Assembly (NCBI RefSeq): GCF_902499175.1
Contig: NZ_CABVQC010000005.1
Location: 124,001 to 188,000 of the forward strand
DNA from: Burkholderia aenigmatica
GTDB lineage: Bacteria; Pseudomonadota; Gammaproteobacteria; Burkholderiales; Burkholderiaceae
Reading direction: 5' to 3'
DNA length: 64,000 nucleotides
The notes beneath the pieces are model-generated. The model saw only the letters and a list, made by a program, of their open reading frames with translations, was not told the origin of the DNA and ran no database searches. Of the stretch, positions 56,281 to 64,000 are shown in pieces (the stretch's first letter is position 1; every line of letters begins with the position of its first letter). Both the position numbers and the translations under genes were made by a program.

Positions 56281-57582
56281 TTACGCGTCGCCTTCCGGCG
56301 TGGCCGGGCGCGCCTTCACGCTGCCGGCGATCAGGTCGAAGCGGAACAGCCGGCATTCGAGCGCGCCGTTGAACAGCGGCGTCTTCGCCGATTCGCGCAG
56401 CCGCAGCTGGCCCGGCAGCGAACGGTCGGACGTCAGCAGGAACGCCTGCCAGCCCGTGAAGCGTTGCTTCAGCGCATCACCGAGCGCGTTGAAGAACTCG
56501 CTGTCCGGCGCATCGGTGTGGGTGCGGCGGAATGCGTCGTCGTTGCCGCGATTGCGGCCCGTCTCGCGTACCTCGCCGCGCGCGCTGCGGCCACGCACCT
56601 CGATCCGCTCGCCGTACGGCGGGTTCGCGAGGATGATGCCCGGGCCGTCGCACGGCGGCGTCATCCCGCGCGCGTCGACCTGCTTGAGCCATACCGACGG
56701 CACGCCCGCGCGCTCGAGGTTCGCGCGCGCCTTCTCGAGCATGTCGCCGGAGATGTCGCTGCCGTACACGCCAAGCGCTTCGCTGCGTTTGCCGCGCGCC
56801 GCGCGCTTCGCGTCCAGTGCCGGGACCTTCAGCCCCTGCCACGCGGTGATGTCGTACTGCTTGAGTTTCTCGAAGCCGAACCGGCGCTCGACGCCGGGCG
56901 CCACGCCGAGTGCGATCTGCGCGGCTTCCGCGAGGAACGTGCCGCTGCCGCACATCGGGTCGTACAGCGCCGTGCCGGGCGTCCAGCCCGTCAGGCGCAG
57001 GATGCCGGCCGCGAGGTTCTCGCGCAGCGGCGCCGCACCTTTGTCGAGACGCCAGCCGCGCTTGAACAGCGGTTCGCCCGACGTGTCGAGGTACAGCGTG
57101 CACTCGCCCGCCGTCAGGAAGGCAAACACGCGCACGTCCGGCGCACCCGTGTCGATGCTCGGGCGCGCGCCGGTCTTGTCGCGCATCCGGTCGCAGATCG
57201 CGTCCTTCACGCGCAACGTCGCGAATTCGAGGCTCTTCAGCGGCGACTTGATCGCCGTGATGTCGACGCGCAGCGTCTGCGTCGCCGCGAACCAGCGCTC
57301 CCACGGCTGCTCGAGCGCGAGCGCGTAGACGTCCTGCTCGTTGCGGTATGCGCGGTGCGCAATCTTCAGCAGAACCCGGCTCGCGATCCGCGAATGGAGG
57401 TTCGCGGCCATGCCGGCGGCCCAGCCGCCGCTGAAGTGGACGCCGCCCGGCACCTGCGCGCCCGCGGTGAACGGCGCGCCGTTCAGATGGCGGCCGGCGA
57501 TTTCGGCCAGCTCGGCGGCGAGCGCCGCTTCGAGGCCGCGCGGGCAGGGGGCGAAGAATTCGTACAGGGTGGGCGAGGACAT
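56281..57582 (-). CDS. RlmL-type THUMP-domain RNA methyltransferase
   Basis: A 433-residue SAM-dependent RNA methyltransferase. A THUMP domain (about 50-150) precedes the Rossmann methyltransferase domain with YDPMCGSGTFLAEAA and catalytic NPPY (IILANPPYGERI). It corresponds to the N-terminal half of E. coli RlmL, which makes m2G2445 in 23S rRNA; the RlmK half is absent. Between the SAM motifs lies a basic Arg-rich insert (GRSARGEVRETGRNRG). The ATG at 57582 gives the conserved start. Confidence 0.92.
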   Translation of the reverse strand: MSSPTLYEFFAPCPRGLEAALAAELAEIAGRHLNGAPFTAGAQVPGGVHFSGGWAAGMAANLHSRIASRVLLKIAHRAYRNEQDVYALALEQPWERWFAATQTLRVDITAIKSPLKSLEFATLRVKDAICDRMRDKTGARPSIDTGAPDVRVFAFLTAGECTLYLDTSGEPLFKRGWRLDKGAAPLRENLAAGILRLTGWTPGTALYDPMCGSGTFLAEAAQIALGVAPGVERRFGFEKLKQYDITAWQGLKVPALDAKRAARGKRSEALGVYGSDISGDMLEKARANLERAGVPSVWLKQVDARGMTPPCDGPGIILANPPYGERIEVRGRSARGEVRETGRNRGNDDAFRRTHTDAPDSEFFNALGDALKQRFTGWQAFLLTSDRSLPGQLRLRESAKTPLFNGALECRLFRFDLIAGSVKARPATPEGDA

Positions 57583-57702
57583 AAGGCGGGTGAGGACGTG
57601 CAAAAGTCCACTATTGTACGCGGCGCGGGCCCGGCGCCGCGCGAGCGCGCCCGGAGGCCGGTGCGGCGGTGCCCGGGCGGGCACCGCCATCGCGTCGCGG
57701 GC

Positions 57703-59817
57703 TCAGTGCGAGTCCGGCTGGCCGGCGCGGGCGGCCGGGCTGTTGCCCGGCCAGAACAGCGCGAGCGGGTTCGACAGTACCGTGCGGACGATCGCGGCGA
57801 CGAGCGCGCGCACCTTGGTTCGGCGCAGGCTGCGCGAGCGCACGGCCATCGTGAACGCGAGCGCGAAGCTCACGAGCACGTTGAGGATCGCCATGCTGAG
57901 CACGCCGGCGCCGGCCCACCACAGCTCGGGCGTGCCGAGCGCGTCCTTGCCCAGCACGCCGAGCGCGATCCCGATCGAACCGGCCGACAGCGTCACGTGC
58001 CGTACCTCGAACGGGAACATGAATACGGTGACGATCGCCGGAATCAGGCCGAGCATCAGGCCGAGGCCGACGTTCGCGACCACGCCGGCCACGTTCGACC
58101 GGCAGAAGTGCGCGAGCTTCGCCGCGCCGGCCGCGCCGAGCGTGATGCGCAGCCGGCGGTTGTACGTGAGCGCGTCGCCGACCCGGTGCAGCACGAACCA
58201 GTTGTCGGCCCAGCCCGCGAGCAGGCTCGACGCCCACAGCAGCACGCCCGTCAGCGCCGCGTAGAGCGGCGTCGGGCCGAGCAGCGAGAACGAGCGCAGC
58301 GTCGCATGGGCTTTTTCCGGCGAGATCAGGTTCGCGTGCAGCAGGTTGCCCGCGAACAGCTGCACCAGCAGGCACACGGGCAGCACGACGAGCACGTTGC
58401 CGGAAATCGCGGCGGCCTGCGTGCGGATCAGCGCGATCACCGACGCCACGAACGCCTTCACGCCTTCCTCGTGGCCGGTGTCGTCGAGCTCGCGCGCGAG
58501 CGTCGGCGCGGTCATCGCGGGCTGCTTGGTCGCGAGCGTGAAGTGCAGGAAGTGCATCAGCATGAAGCTGGCCGCGTAGTTGACGCCCGCGAGCAGCCCT
58601 TCGAGCATCGACTGCAGGTGTGCGCCCGTGATCGCGAACTTCACGCACACGGTCACGACGGTGACGAGACCGCCGCCCGCGGCCATCCGCAGCATCTTCA
58701 GGTACTCGGCGCGGCCGCGCGAGATGTAGTGCTCGCCGGTGTCCGCGTTGGTCTCGACGAGCTTGCGCGCGAACAGCGAGAAGTTGCTGCGCACGAGGTG
58801 CGACACGCTCTGGCTGTTGTGGTTCGCGTCGATGAGCTCGGCCGTCAGGTGCGCCATCCCGTGCAGGTCGTCGCGCGCCATCCACGCGTTGAGCAGCATC
58901 TCGGCGCGCAGGATGCGCATGCGCATCCGCTCGACCTGGAACACGATGTCGACCGACACGCCGTTGCGGTACAGGTGCGAGAACACCTCGTCGACGGCGA
59001 TCCGGCATTCGTCGAGCAGCACGCGCAGGTAGTTCACCTCGTGCAGCAGCTTGCTCGGGTCGCCGCCGTCCTCGACGGCCGCGTGCGCGGTCTCGACCGC
59101 GAGCATCGCGCGCGTGAGGCGGTAGAACGGCTGCGTTTCGAGCGGCTTGCGCGCATCGTCGTCGGAGAGCCGGCTGCGCACCGTCTGCGACAGGCCTGTC
59201 GAACTGATCTGACAGGTGAGGTTGTGCAGCGCGGCCAGCAGGTCGCGCGAGAACGAACCCGGCTCGTGGCGCTCCTCGTCGGTGATGTCGAACGAGATCA
59301 GTTCGGCGAGGCGGGCGAGCAGATCGTCGGGCAGCGCGTCGATCCATTGCGCGTCTTCCGGCGTCGGGAACATCAGCGTGAACAGCGCCGACAGCTCGCG
59401 GCGGTTCGGCGCGGGCGGGATCAGCGACGAGTCGATCCGCTCGAACAGCGCGCCGAAGAAGCCCGAGTGCACGGGCATGCCGGCGTCGCACAGGAGCGAG
59501 ATGCCGTCGCACTCGCGCAGGATGCCGCGCAGGATGCGCGCGGCGTGCGTTTTCCACGCGGGATTGCGATCGAGCACGTGGAACAGGTAGCGCAGCCGCG
59601 CATGGGCCGGATACGCGCGCGCATCGGCGGCGCGATCGGCCGGCGCGTCCTGCATCGTGCCGATGCGGCGCAGCCAGTGCGCGAGCTCGATCAGCCATTC
59701 GCTGCGCTCGGCGTACGACGCATCGGCGTCGGCGTGCGCGAGCAGCGCATCGAGCTGGTGACCGGCATTGCGCGACGCGCGCCACTTCTTGATCAGGGTC
59801 GTCAGGGAACGAAACAT
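57703..59817 (-). CDS. Large membrane protein of the SpecificRecomb family
   Basis: A 704-residue protein matching the family labelled site-specific recombinase (PF10136-type, Gcr). The N-terminal half (about 1-370) is soluble and helical; the C-terminal half has about seven to eight membrane segments (e.g. GNVLVVLPVCLLVQLFAGNL, quoted at 20; GLGLMLGLIPAIVTVFMFPF; ILNVLVSFALAFTMAV). No tyrosine- or serine-recombinase catalytic motif is visible, so the family name is doubtful. The ATG at 59817 is chosen from the long frame because it opens the recognisable sequence. Real function unknown. Confidence 0.85.
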   Translation of the reverse strand: MFRSLTTLIKKWRASRNAGHQLDALLAHADADASYAERSEWLIELAHWLRRIGTMQDAPADRAADARAYPAHARLRYLFHVLDRNPAWKTHAARILRGILRECDGISLLCDAGMPVHSGFFGALFERIDSSLIPPAPNRRELSALFTLMFPTPEDAQWIDALPDDLLARLAELISFDITDEERHEPGSFSRDLLAALHNLTCQISSTGLSQTVRSRLSDDDARKPLETQPFYRLTRAMLAVETAHAAVEDGGDPSKLLHEVNYLRVLLDECRIAVDEVFSHLYRNGVSVDIVFQVERMRMRILRAEMLLNAWMARDDLHGMAHLTAELIDANHNSQSVSHLVRSNFSLFARKLVETNADTGEHYISRGRAEYLKMLRMAAGGGLVTVVTVCVKFAITGAHLQSMLEGLLAGVNYAASFMLMHFLHFTLATKQPAMTAPTLARELDDTGHEEGVKAFVASVIALIRTQAAAISGNVLVVLPVCLLVQLFAGNLLHANLISPEKAHATLRSFSLLGPTPLYAALTGVLLWASSLLAGWADNWFVLHRVGDALTYNRRLRITLGAAGAAKLAHFCRSNVAGVVANVGLGLMLGLIPAIVTVFMFPFEVRHVTLSAGSIGIALGVLGKDALGTPELWWAGAGVLSMAILNVLVSFALAFTMAVRSRSLRRTKVRALVAAIVRTVLSNPLALFWPGNSPAARAGQPDSH

Positions 59818-60267
59818 AAACGGAATAGCGAAAGCCCTCGGCGGGCGGGTTCGGGATGCCGGCCGGGGAAACGGCGCGGCGCCGGGGAGAACGGGTGAGA
59901 CGGGGCCGGTTGCCGGGCGATGCGCGGCGACCCGCGATGCGGCTGCCCCGCTGCGGTGCACGCCGAACGCGTGCGGGCGCCGGGAGGCACGGCGAGCGGG
60001 CCGAACGCGGCCCGGCGCCGCTGGCTGGCGCGCACGACGAGCGGCGCGAGCCGGAAAGTGCGTAGGATCGTCAATCGGGCCGGAAAACGCAAGCCGACCG
60101 TATGGTATGACGCCGGTTCCGGCCGACTTTGACAAACAATGCAAAGTCGCCGTTCGGCGCGATCCGCGTGATGTGACGCAGGCGGCGGTCGGCGCGCGCT
60201 ACCGGACGTACCGGGCCGGACGAAGCCGACCAACGCTGCTTCCAACGCTCGCCTGCGCGCCGAACGC
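59818..60267. other. GC-rich gap upstream of the SpecificRecomb-family gene
   Basis: 450 bp with no supported gene. Open frames here are antisense shadows lacking ribosome-binding sites or conserved motifs. It should contain the promoter of the downstream minus-strand gene and the 3' end of pqiC; a GCCGGTTCCGGC hairpin lies near 60112-60123. I found no convincing promoter. Confidence 0.5.
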
Positions 60268-60993
60268 TTACGTGCCGGACTTGCCTGTCGCGCCGGCGTC
60301 GCCGCCCGGTGTCGGGTTGGCCGGACACGGCACGACCGGCGCGGCGGCCGTCTTGCTGCCGGCCGCGGGCGCCGTCGCAGCCGGCACGCCGCGGCGCGCG
60401 GCCATCGTGCGCACGCCGGCCGCGGCTTGCGCGGCAATCACGTCGAGCGCGCGCCGGTGGCCGGCGACGAGCGCGTCGTAGCCGTCGGCGACCGGTTCCG
60501 CGACGCTCGTGCGGCAGGTCATCACGGCCTGCGTGGCGAGCGAGCGCACGCTCCACACGGCGTCGACCGCCGCGCGCTTGCCGGGCCACGATTCGAAGCG
60601 CTGCACGTTCACGCTGACGCGATACACGGGCACGCCGGGCGGGTGGGCGGAATTCGCGACGTCGATCGTGCCGAGCTGCGCGGCGAGATCGTCCGACAGC
60701 GCGCGGCGGATCTCGTCGGCGGGCGGCGACGCCCAGCGTTCCTGCTCGAGCACGTCGACCTGCGCGGCGTTCTTCTGCACGACCAGCTGGTTCTTCGCGA
60801 TCTGCTCGGGCACGCCGACGGACGGTACTTCGATCAGGAACGCCGGGTTGGCCGGCGCGGTGCGCAGCGGCGCTGCGGCGTCGGCCGGGCTGAGCGTGTA
60901 GAACCGCGCGGGCGGCGAGCTGCACGCGGCGAGCGCGAGGGCGGCGACAGCCGCCGCCGCGCCGCTCGCGAAACCGTTCACGCGTGTCGTCAT
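60268..60993 (-). CDS. pqiC: PqiC-type ABC transport auxiliary lipoprotein
   Basis: A 241-residue lipoprotein of the PqiC/DUF330 family: signal ending LALAACSS with the lipidated cysteine near residue 24, then the diagnostic RFYTLSP. It works in the periplasm, attached to the outer membrane, with the PqiB tunnel. A Pro/Gly/Ala-rich tail follows residue 200. Its start overlaps the pqiB stop by 4 bp. Confidence 0.93.
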   Translation of the reverse strand: MTTRVNGFASGAAAAVAALALAACSSPPARFYTLSPADAAAPLRTAPANPAFLIEVPSVGVPEQIAKNQLVVQKNAAQVDVLEQERWASPPADEIRRALSDDLAAQLGTIDVANSAHPPGVPVYRVSVNVQRFESWPGKRAAVDAVWSVRSLATQAVMTCRTSVAEPVADGYDALVAGHRRALDVIAAQAAAGVRTMAARRGVPAATAPAAGSKTAAAPVVPCPANPTPGGDAGATGKSGT

Positions 60994-62609
60994 TGTTGAT
61001 CTCCTGGCTTGCCCTTGAGCAGCGATTCGGGGTGGCGCTCCAGATAGTCGGAGAGCGCGTTCAGCGACTGCAGCGTGCGCGTGAGTTCTTTCAGCGCGCC
61101 GCGCACGTCGGATTGCAGCGGCGAATCCTGCTGCAGCGTCGCTTCGGCGGTCGAGAAGGTCTGCTTCGCGGCCGACAGCGTGTCGCGCGCTTCCGGCGCG
61201 ACCTGCGTGTCGAGCTGCTTGAACAGCTTGTCGGCGTTCGACAGCGCGCTGTTCAGGTTCGCGCCGATCTGGTCGAACGGCACCTTGTCGAGCTTCTTCG
61301 CGATGTCGGCGACCTGCAGCTGCAGCTCGTCGAGCGTGTTCGGCACGGTCGGCAGCTCGAGCGGCTGGCGTGCCGTGTCGATCTGCACGGCCGGTGCCTT
61401 CGGGAAGAAATCGAGCGCGACGTACAGCTGGCTCGTCAGCAGGTTGCCGGTGCGCAGCTGGCCGCGCAGCCCGTGCCGGACGAGCCGCTCGACGATCTCG
61501 CGACGGGCCGGTTCGCCCTTGCTCTCGATCGTCTCGCGGAAGCGGCGGCCGAGGCGCTCCGGATAGATGTTCATCGTCACCGGCATCAGGAAGTTCTTCG
61601 TCTTCGGATCGAAGTCGATGCCGATATTGGTGACTTCGCCCAGCACGATGCCGCGGAAGTCGACCGGCGCGCCGACGCCGAGCCCGCGCAGCGACTGGTT
61701 GAAGTTCATCACGACCTGCAGCGGCTGGCCGTCCGGATCGCGCATCGCGTCGGCTTCGTCGGAGCCGAGCCGGAAGGTCGAGTTGTTCGCCGCGGTCGTG
61801 CCGGAGCCCTGGTTCGGCGGCGTCTGGAACGCGATGCCGCCGAGGATCACGGTGGCGAGCGACTGCGTGTTCAGCTTCAGGCCGCTCGAATCGAGCCGCA
61901 GGTCGACGCCGCTTGCCTGCCACCAGCGTGAGTTCACGCCGACGTACTGGTTGTACGGCGCGTTGACGAACACGTGGAACGTGACGCCGGTGCCGTCCTT
62001 GTCGAGCGAGAAGCCGACCACCTGGCCGACCTGCACGCGCCGGTAGTAGACCGGCGAACCGATGTCGACCGAGCCCAGCGAATCGCCACGCAGCACGTAT
62101 TGCGTGCCCTTCTGGTCGCCGGTGACGGCCGGCGGCGTTTCGAGACCCGTGAAGTCGCTCTGGGTATCCTGCGAGCGCCCGGCGTCGACGCCGATGTACG
62201 CGCCGGACAGCAGCGTGCCGAGCCCCGACACGCCGGTCGCGCCGATGCGCGGCCGCACGATCCAGAAGCGCGAGTCCTTGACCGCGAAATCCTCGGCTTC
62301 CTTCTTCAGTTGCACCTGGACGAGCACGCGCGACAGGTCTTTCGACAGCTTGATCGTCTTGACCATGCCGATCTCGACGTCCTTGTACTTGACCTGGGTC
62401 TTGCCGGGCTCGAGCCCTTCGGCGCTGTGGAAGCTGATCGTGATTTCCGGGCCGCGCTCGCGCACGGACTTGATCACGAGGCCGATGCCGATCAGCGCGG
62501 CGATCAGCGGCACGAGCCAGACGAGCGACGGCAGCCAGCCGCTTTTCGTCGAGATCGTCGGATCGGGCGGCCGGGGCGCGTCGTGCTGCGGGCCTTGTGG
62601 ACTATTCAT
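60990..62609 (-). CDS. pqiB: PqiB-type MCE protein
   Basis: A 539-residue periplasm-spanning lipid-transport protein. One N-terminal membrane anchor (about 27-47) is followed by three MCE domains, each recognised by a PV-Y/F-[KR] core: near 53-90 (GKTQVKYKDVEIGMV), 165-200 (GSPVYYRRVQVGQVV) and 295-335 (GAPVDFRGIVLGEVT). A C-terminal helical region (about 440-539) should form the coiled-coil needle. It overlaps the upstream pqiA half by 8 bp. Confidence 0.96.
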   Translation of the reverse strand: MNSPQGPQHDAPRPPDPTISTKSGWLPSLVWLVPLIAALIGIGLVIKSVRERGPEITISFHSAEGLEPGKTQVKYKDVEIGMVKTIKLSKDLSRVLVQVQLKKEAEDFAVKDSRFWIVRPRIGATGVSGLGTLLSGAYIGVDAGRSQDTQSDFTGLETPPAVTGDQKGTQYVLRGDSLGSVDIGSPVYYRRVQVGQVVGFSLDKDGTGVTFHVFVNAPYNQYVGVNSRWWQASGVDLRLDSSGLKLNTQSLATVILGGIAFQTPPNQGSGTTAANNSTFRLGSDEADAMRDPDGQPLQVVMNFNQSLRGLGVGAPVDFRGIVLGEVTNIGIDFDPKTKNFLMPVTMNIYPERLGRRFRETIESKGEPARREIVERLVRHGLRGQLRTGNLLTSQLYVALDFFPKAPAVQIDTARQPLELPTVPNTLDELQLQVADIAKKLDKVPFDQIGANLNSALSNADKLFKQLDTQVAPEARDTLSAAKQTFSTAEATLQQDSPLQSDVRGALKELTRTLQSLNALSDYLERHPESLLKGKPGDQQ

Positions 62610-63231
62610 GGTGATTCCCTGAGGTTTCGACTGGATCCCAGATCAGGCGGGGATCGAACTGCATCGACGCGAGCATCGTCAGGATCACGACGGAACCGAA
62701 CGCGAGCGCGCCGGGGCCGGCCGTGATGATGGCGAGCGAACGAAAATGGACGAGCGCGACGGTCAGCGTCACGACGAAGATGTCGAGCATCGACCAGCGG
62801 CCGATGCGCTCGACGATCCGGAACAGGCGCGTGCGCTGCAGCGGCCGCCAGGCGGTGCGGCGCTGCGCGCTGATCACGAGGATCAGCAGCACGCCGAGCT
62901 TGAGCATCGGCACGAGGATGCTCGCGACGAACACGACGACGGCGAGCGGCCAGTCGCCCGAGATCCAGAAATAGATGACGCCGCTCATGATCGTGTCTTC
63001 CTGCGAGCCGACGATCGACGCCGTGCGCATGATCGGCAGCAGGTTCGCGGGAATGTACAGGATCGCGGCCGCGAGCAGCAGCGCCCACGTGCGCATCAGG
63101 CTGTTCGGCGTGCGGAAATGGAGCGCGCTGCCGCAGCGTGCGCAGTGTGCGTGCGGATGGTCGAGCGTCTGCACGAGGCCGCACACGTGGCAGCTGGCGT
63201 AGCCCTCGCGGGCGGCGGTCGGGATCGTCAT
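62602..63231 (-). CDS. pqiA: PqiA-type membrane protein, second half
   Basis: A 209-residue membrane protein with one PqiA module: N-terminal zinc-ribbon CHVCG...CARCG and four transmembrane helices (LLLAAAILYIPANLLPI; SGDWPLAVVVFVASILVPML). Corresponds to the C-terminal module of E. coli PqiA. Starts within the stop of the first-half gene (4-bp overlap). Confidence 0.92.
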   Translation of the reverse strand: MTIPTAAREGYASCHVCGLVQTLDHPHAHCARCGSALHFRTPNSLMRTWALLLAAAILYIPANLLPIMRTASIVGSQEDTIMSGVIYFWISGDWPLAVVVFVASILVPMLKLGVLLILVISAQRRTAWRPLQRTRLFRIVERIGRWSMLDIFVVTLTVALVHFRSLAIITAGPGALAFGSVVILTMLASMQFDPRLIWDPVETSGNHHE

Positions 63232-63893
63232 CGGCGGGCGGCTTCCGGCAGCGGGGCGGCATCGTCGGGCTGCACGGGCGAGCGCCCGGCGCGCAGGTCG
63301 TCGGCGATGTCCCACAGCGTGCGCGGATCGAACATCAGCACGACGGCGATCATCAGCGTGAGCGCGGCGAACGCGAACAGCGCGGCTTCGGGAACGACTC
63401 TTGCGAGACTCACCATCTTCACGATCGTGACGAGGATCCCGAGCATGAACACCTCGATCATCCCCCACGGCCGCACGAGCTCGATCGCGCGCAGCACCAG
63501 GTTGAAACCGGGCGGCACGACGCCGCGGCGGATCGGCAGCAGCAGGTACAGCAGCGCGGCCATCTCGACGAGCGGGAACAGCACGGTCGAGCAGAACACC
63601 ATCACGCCGACGATCGCCATGTCCTGGCGCCACAGCGAATCGATCGCGCCGATCAGCGTGGTCTGCACACGGTTGCCGTTCACGTCCATTTCGAGGATCG
63701 GGAACGCCTGCGCGATCGTGAACGTGATCAGCGCCGCGAGCGCGAGCGCGCAGATCCGCTCGATCTGCGCGGCGCTGTTGCGATAGAGCAGTGCATCGCA
63801 GCGCGGACAGCGCGCGGATTCACGTCCGCTCAGGCGCGGTTTGTGCAACAGTGCGTCGCACTCGTGACAGGCAATCAGGTCGTTTCGTTGCAT
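63228..63893 (-). CDS. pqiA: PqiA-type membrane protein, first half
   Basis: A 221-residue membrane protein with one PqiA module: zinc-ribbon CHECDALLHKPRL...CPRCDALLYR, then four transmembrane helices (ALALAALITFTIAQAFPILE; GMIEVFMLGILVTIVKMVSL). Together with the following gene it equals one full E. coli PqiA, split at the module boundary. First gene of the pqi operon in the window. ATG 63893 is chosen over the longer frame. Confidence 0.92.
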   Translation of the reverse strand: MQRNDLIACHECDALLHKPRLSGRESARCPRCDALLYRNSAAQIERICALALAALITFTIAQAFPILEMDVNGNRVQTTLIGAIDSLWRQDMAIVGVMVFCSTVLFPLVEMAALLYLLLPIRRGVVPPGFNLVLRAIELVRPWGMIEVFMLGILVTIVKMVSLARVVPEAALFAFAALTLMIAVVLMFDPRTLWDIADDLRAGRSPVQPDDAAPLPEAARR

Positions 63894-64000
63894 GGAAAAG
63901 GCAGTTGTGCGACGGCTGGGGAGACGCGTCGACGGGGCCGGAACCCGCGCCAATCTTACCAAAAGGCCTTTTTCGGTGTGTCAACGATCATGTGTTCGGT

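Noticed and set aside
56464..59898. 1144-codon plus-strand open frame, the longest antisense frame of the window
   Set aside because: It runs opposite the RlmL-like and SpecificRecomb genes, is Arg/Glu/His/Val-rich without any domain, and has no ribosome-binding site.
63961..63972. AAAAGGCCTTTT palindrome at the right edge as a terminator
   Set aside because: The stem has almost no GC pairs and no loop; the neighbouring gene is outside the window, so no role can be assigned.

Overview
This 64 kb window looks like a stretch of chromosome 1 of a Burkholderia species, most likely the Burkholderia cepacia complex. That assignment is inferred from the very high GC content, the GC3-rich coding style with long antisense open frames, and the gene families and neighbour pairs; I could not run a database comparison. 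I see no insertion sequence, prophage, CRISPR array, tRNA or rRNA. Almost everything is intact, densely packed core-genome coding sequence.

Layout. 1-6.3 kb: hemJ-like gene, then a HexR-type regulator divergent from the Entner-Doudoroff genes edd-eda, followed by gluconate permease and gluconokinase. Two matching palindromes in the hexR-edd gap are good operator candidates. 6.3-8.7 kb: TetR regulator divergent from an FAD amine oxidoreductase, with a perfect 17-bp palindrome between them. 8.7-16.3 kb: purB, a LysR regulator, glutamate dehydrogenase and a complete glutamate/aspartate ABC importer (gltIJKL) with a terminator hairpin between gltI and gltJ. 16.3-22.2 kb: a 1755-residue autotransporter followed by an unusually AT-rich 0.6 kb gap; this is the most accessory-looking part. 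22.2-30 kb: glutamine amidotransferase, pyrC, a DUF3025 gene, the RNase P RNA gene, an OsmC protein, a strong small-RNA candidate, rplM-rpsI, erpA and anmK. 30-34.8 kb: tyrS-dtd-phosphatase, a lipoprotein with a ParB-like domain and an MpaB/DUF2236 oxygenase. 34.8-43.2 kb (minus strand): ruvCAB, dusB-fis-purH and pepP-ubiH. 43.3-52 kb: GST, membrane-anchored glutamate-synthase-like protein, quinone reductase/HxlR pair, nudJ-mnmA, and the three-gene proton-translocating transhydrogenase pntAA-AB-B. 52-64 kb: LysR/nitrilase pair, a WYL regulator with a VOC protein, an ArsR/SRPBCC pair, an RlmL-like methyltransferase, a large membrane protein usually mislabelled as a recombinase, and the pqiA-pqiA-pqiB-pqiC lipid-transport operon.

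How it fits together. The left third is carbon and nitrogen entry metabolism (gluconate to KDPG to pyruvate; glutamate import and deamination), each module with its own local regulator and a visible operator candidate. The middle is translation, nucleotide and Fe-S housekeeping. The right third mixes redox balance, stress modules and envelope lipid transport. I found no multi-gene system that looks undescribed. The strongest new signal is the promoter-to-terminator small-RNA candidate at about 26544-26635, which presents a CU-rich anti-Shine-Dalgarno loop. The autotransporter, the ArsR operator embedded in its own promoter, and paired long hairpins at 56186-56264 are the next most interesting.
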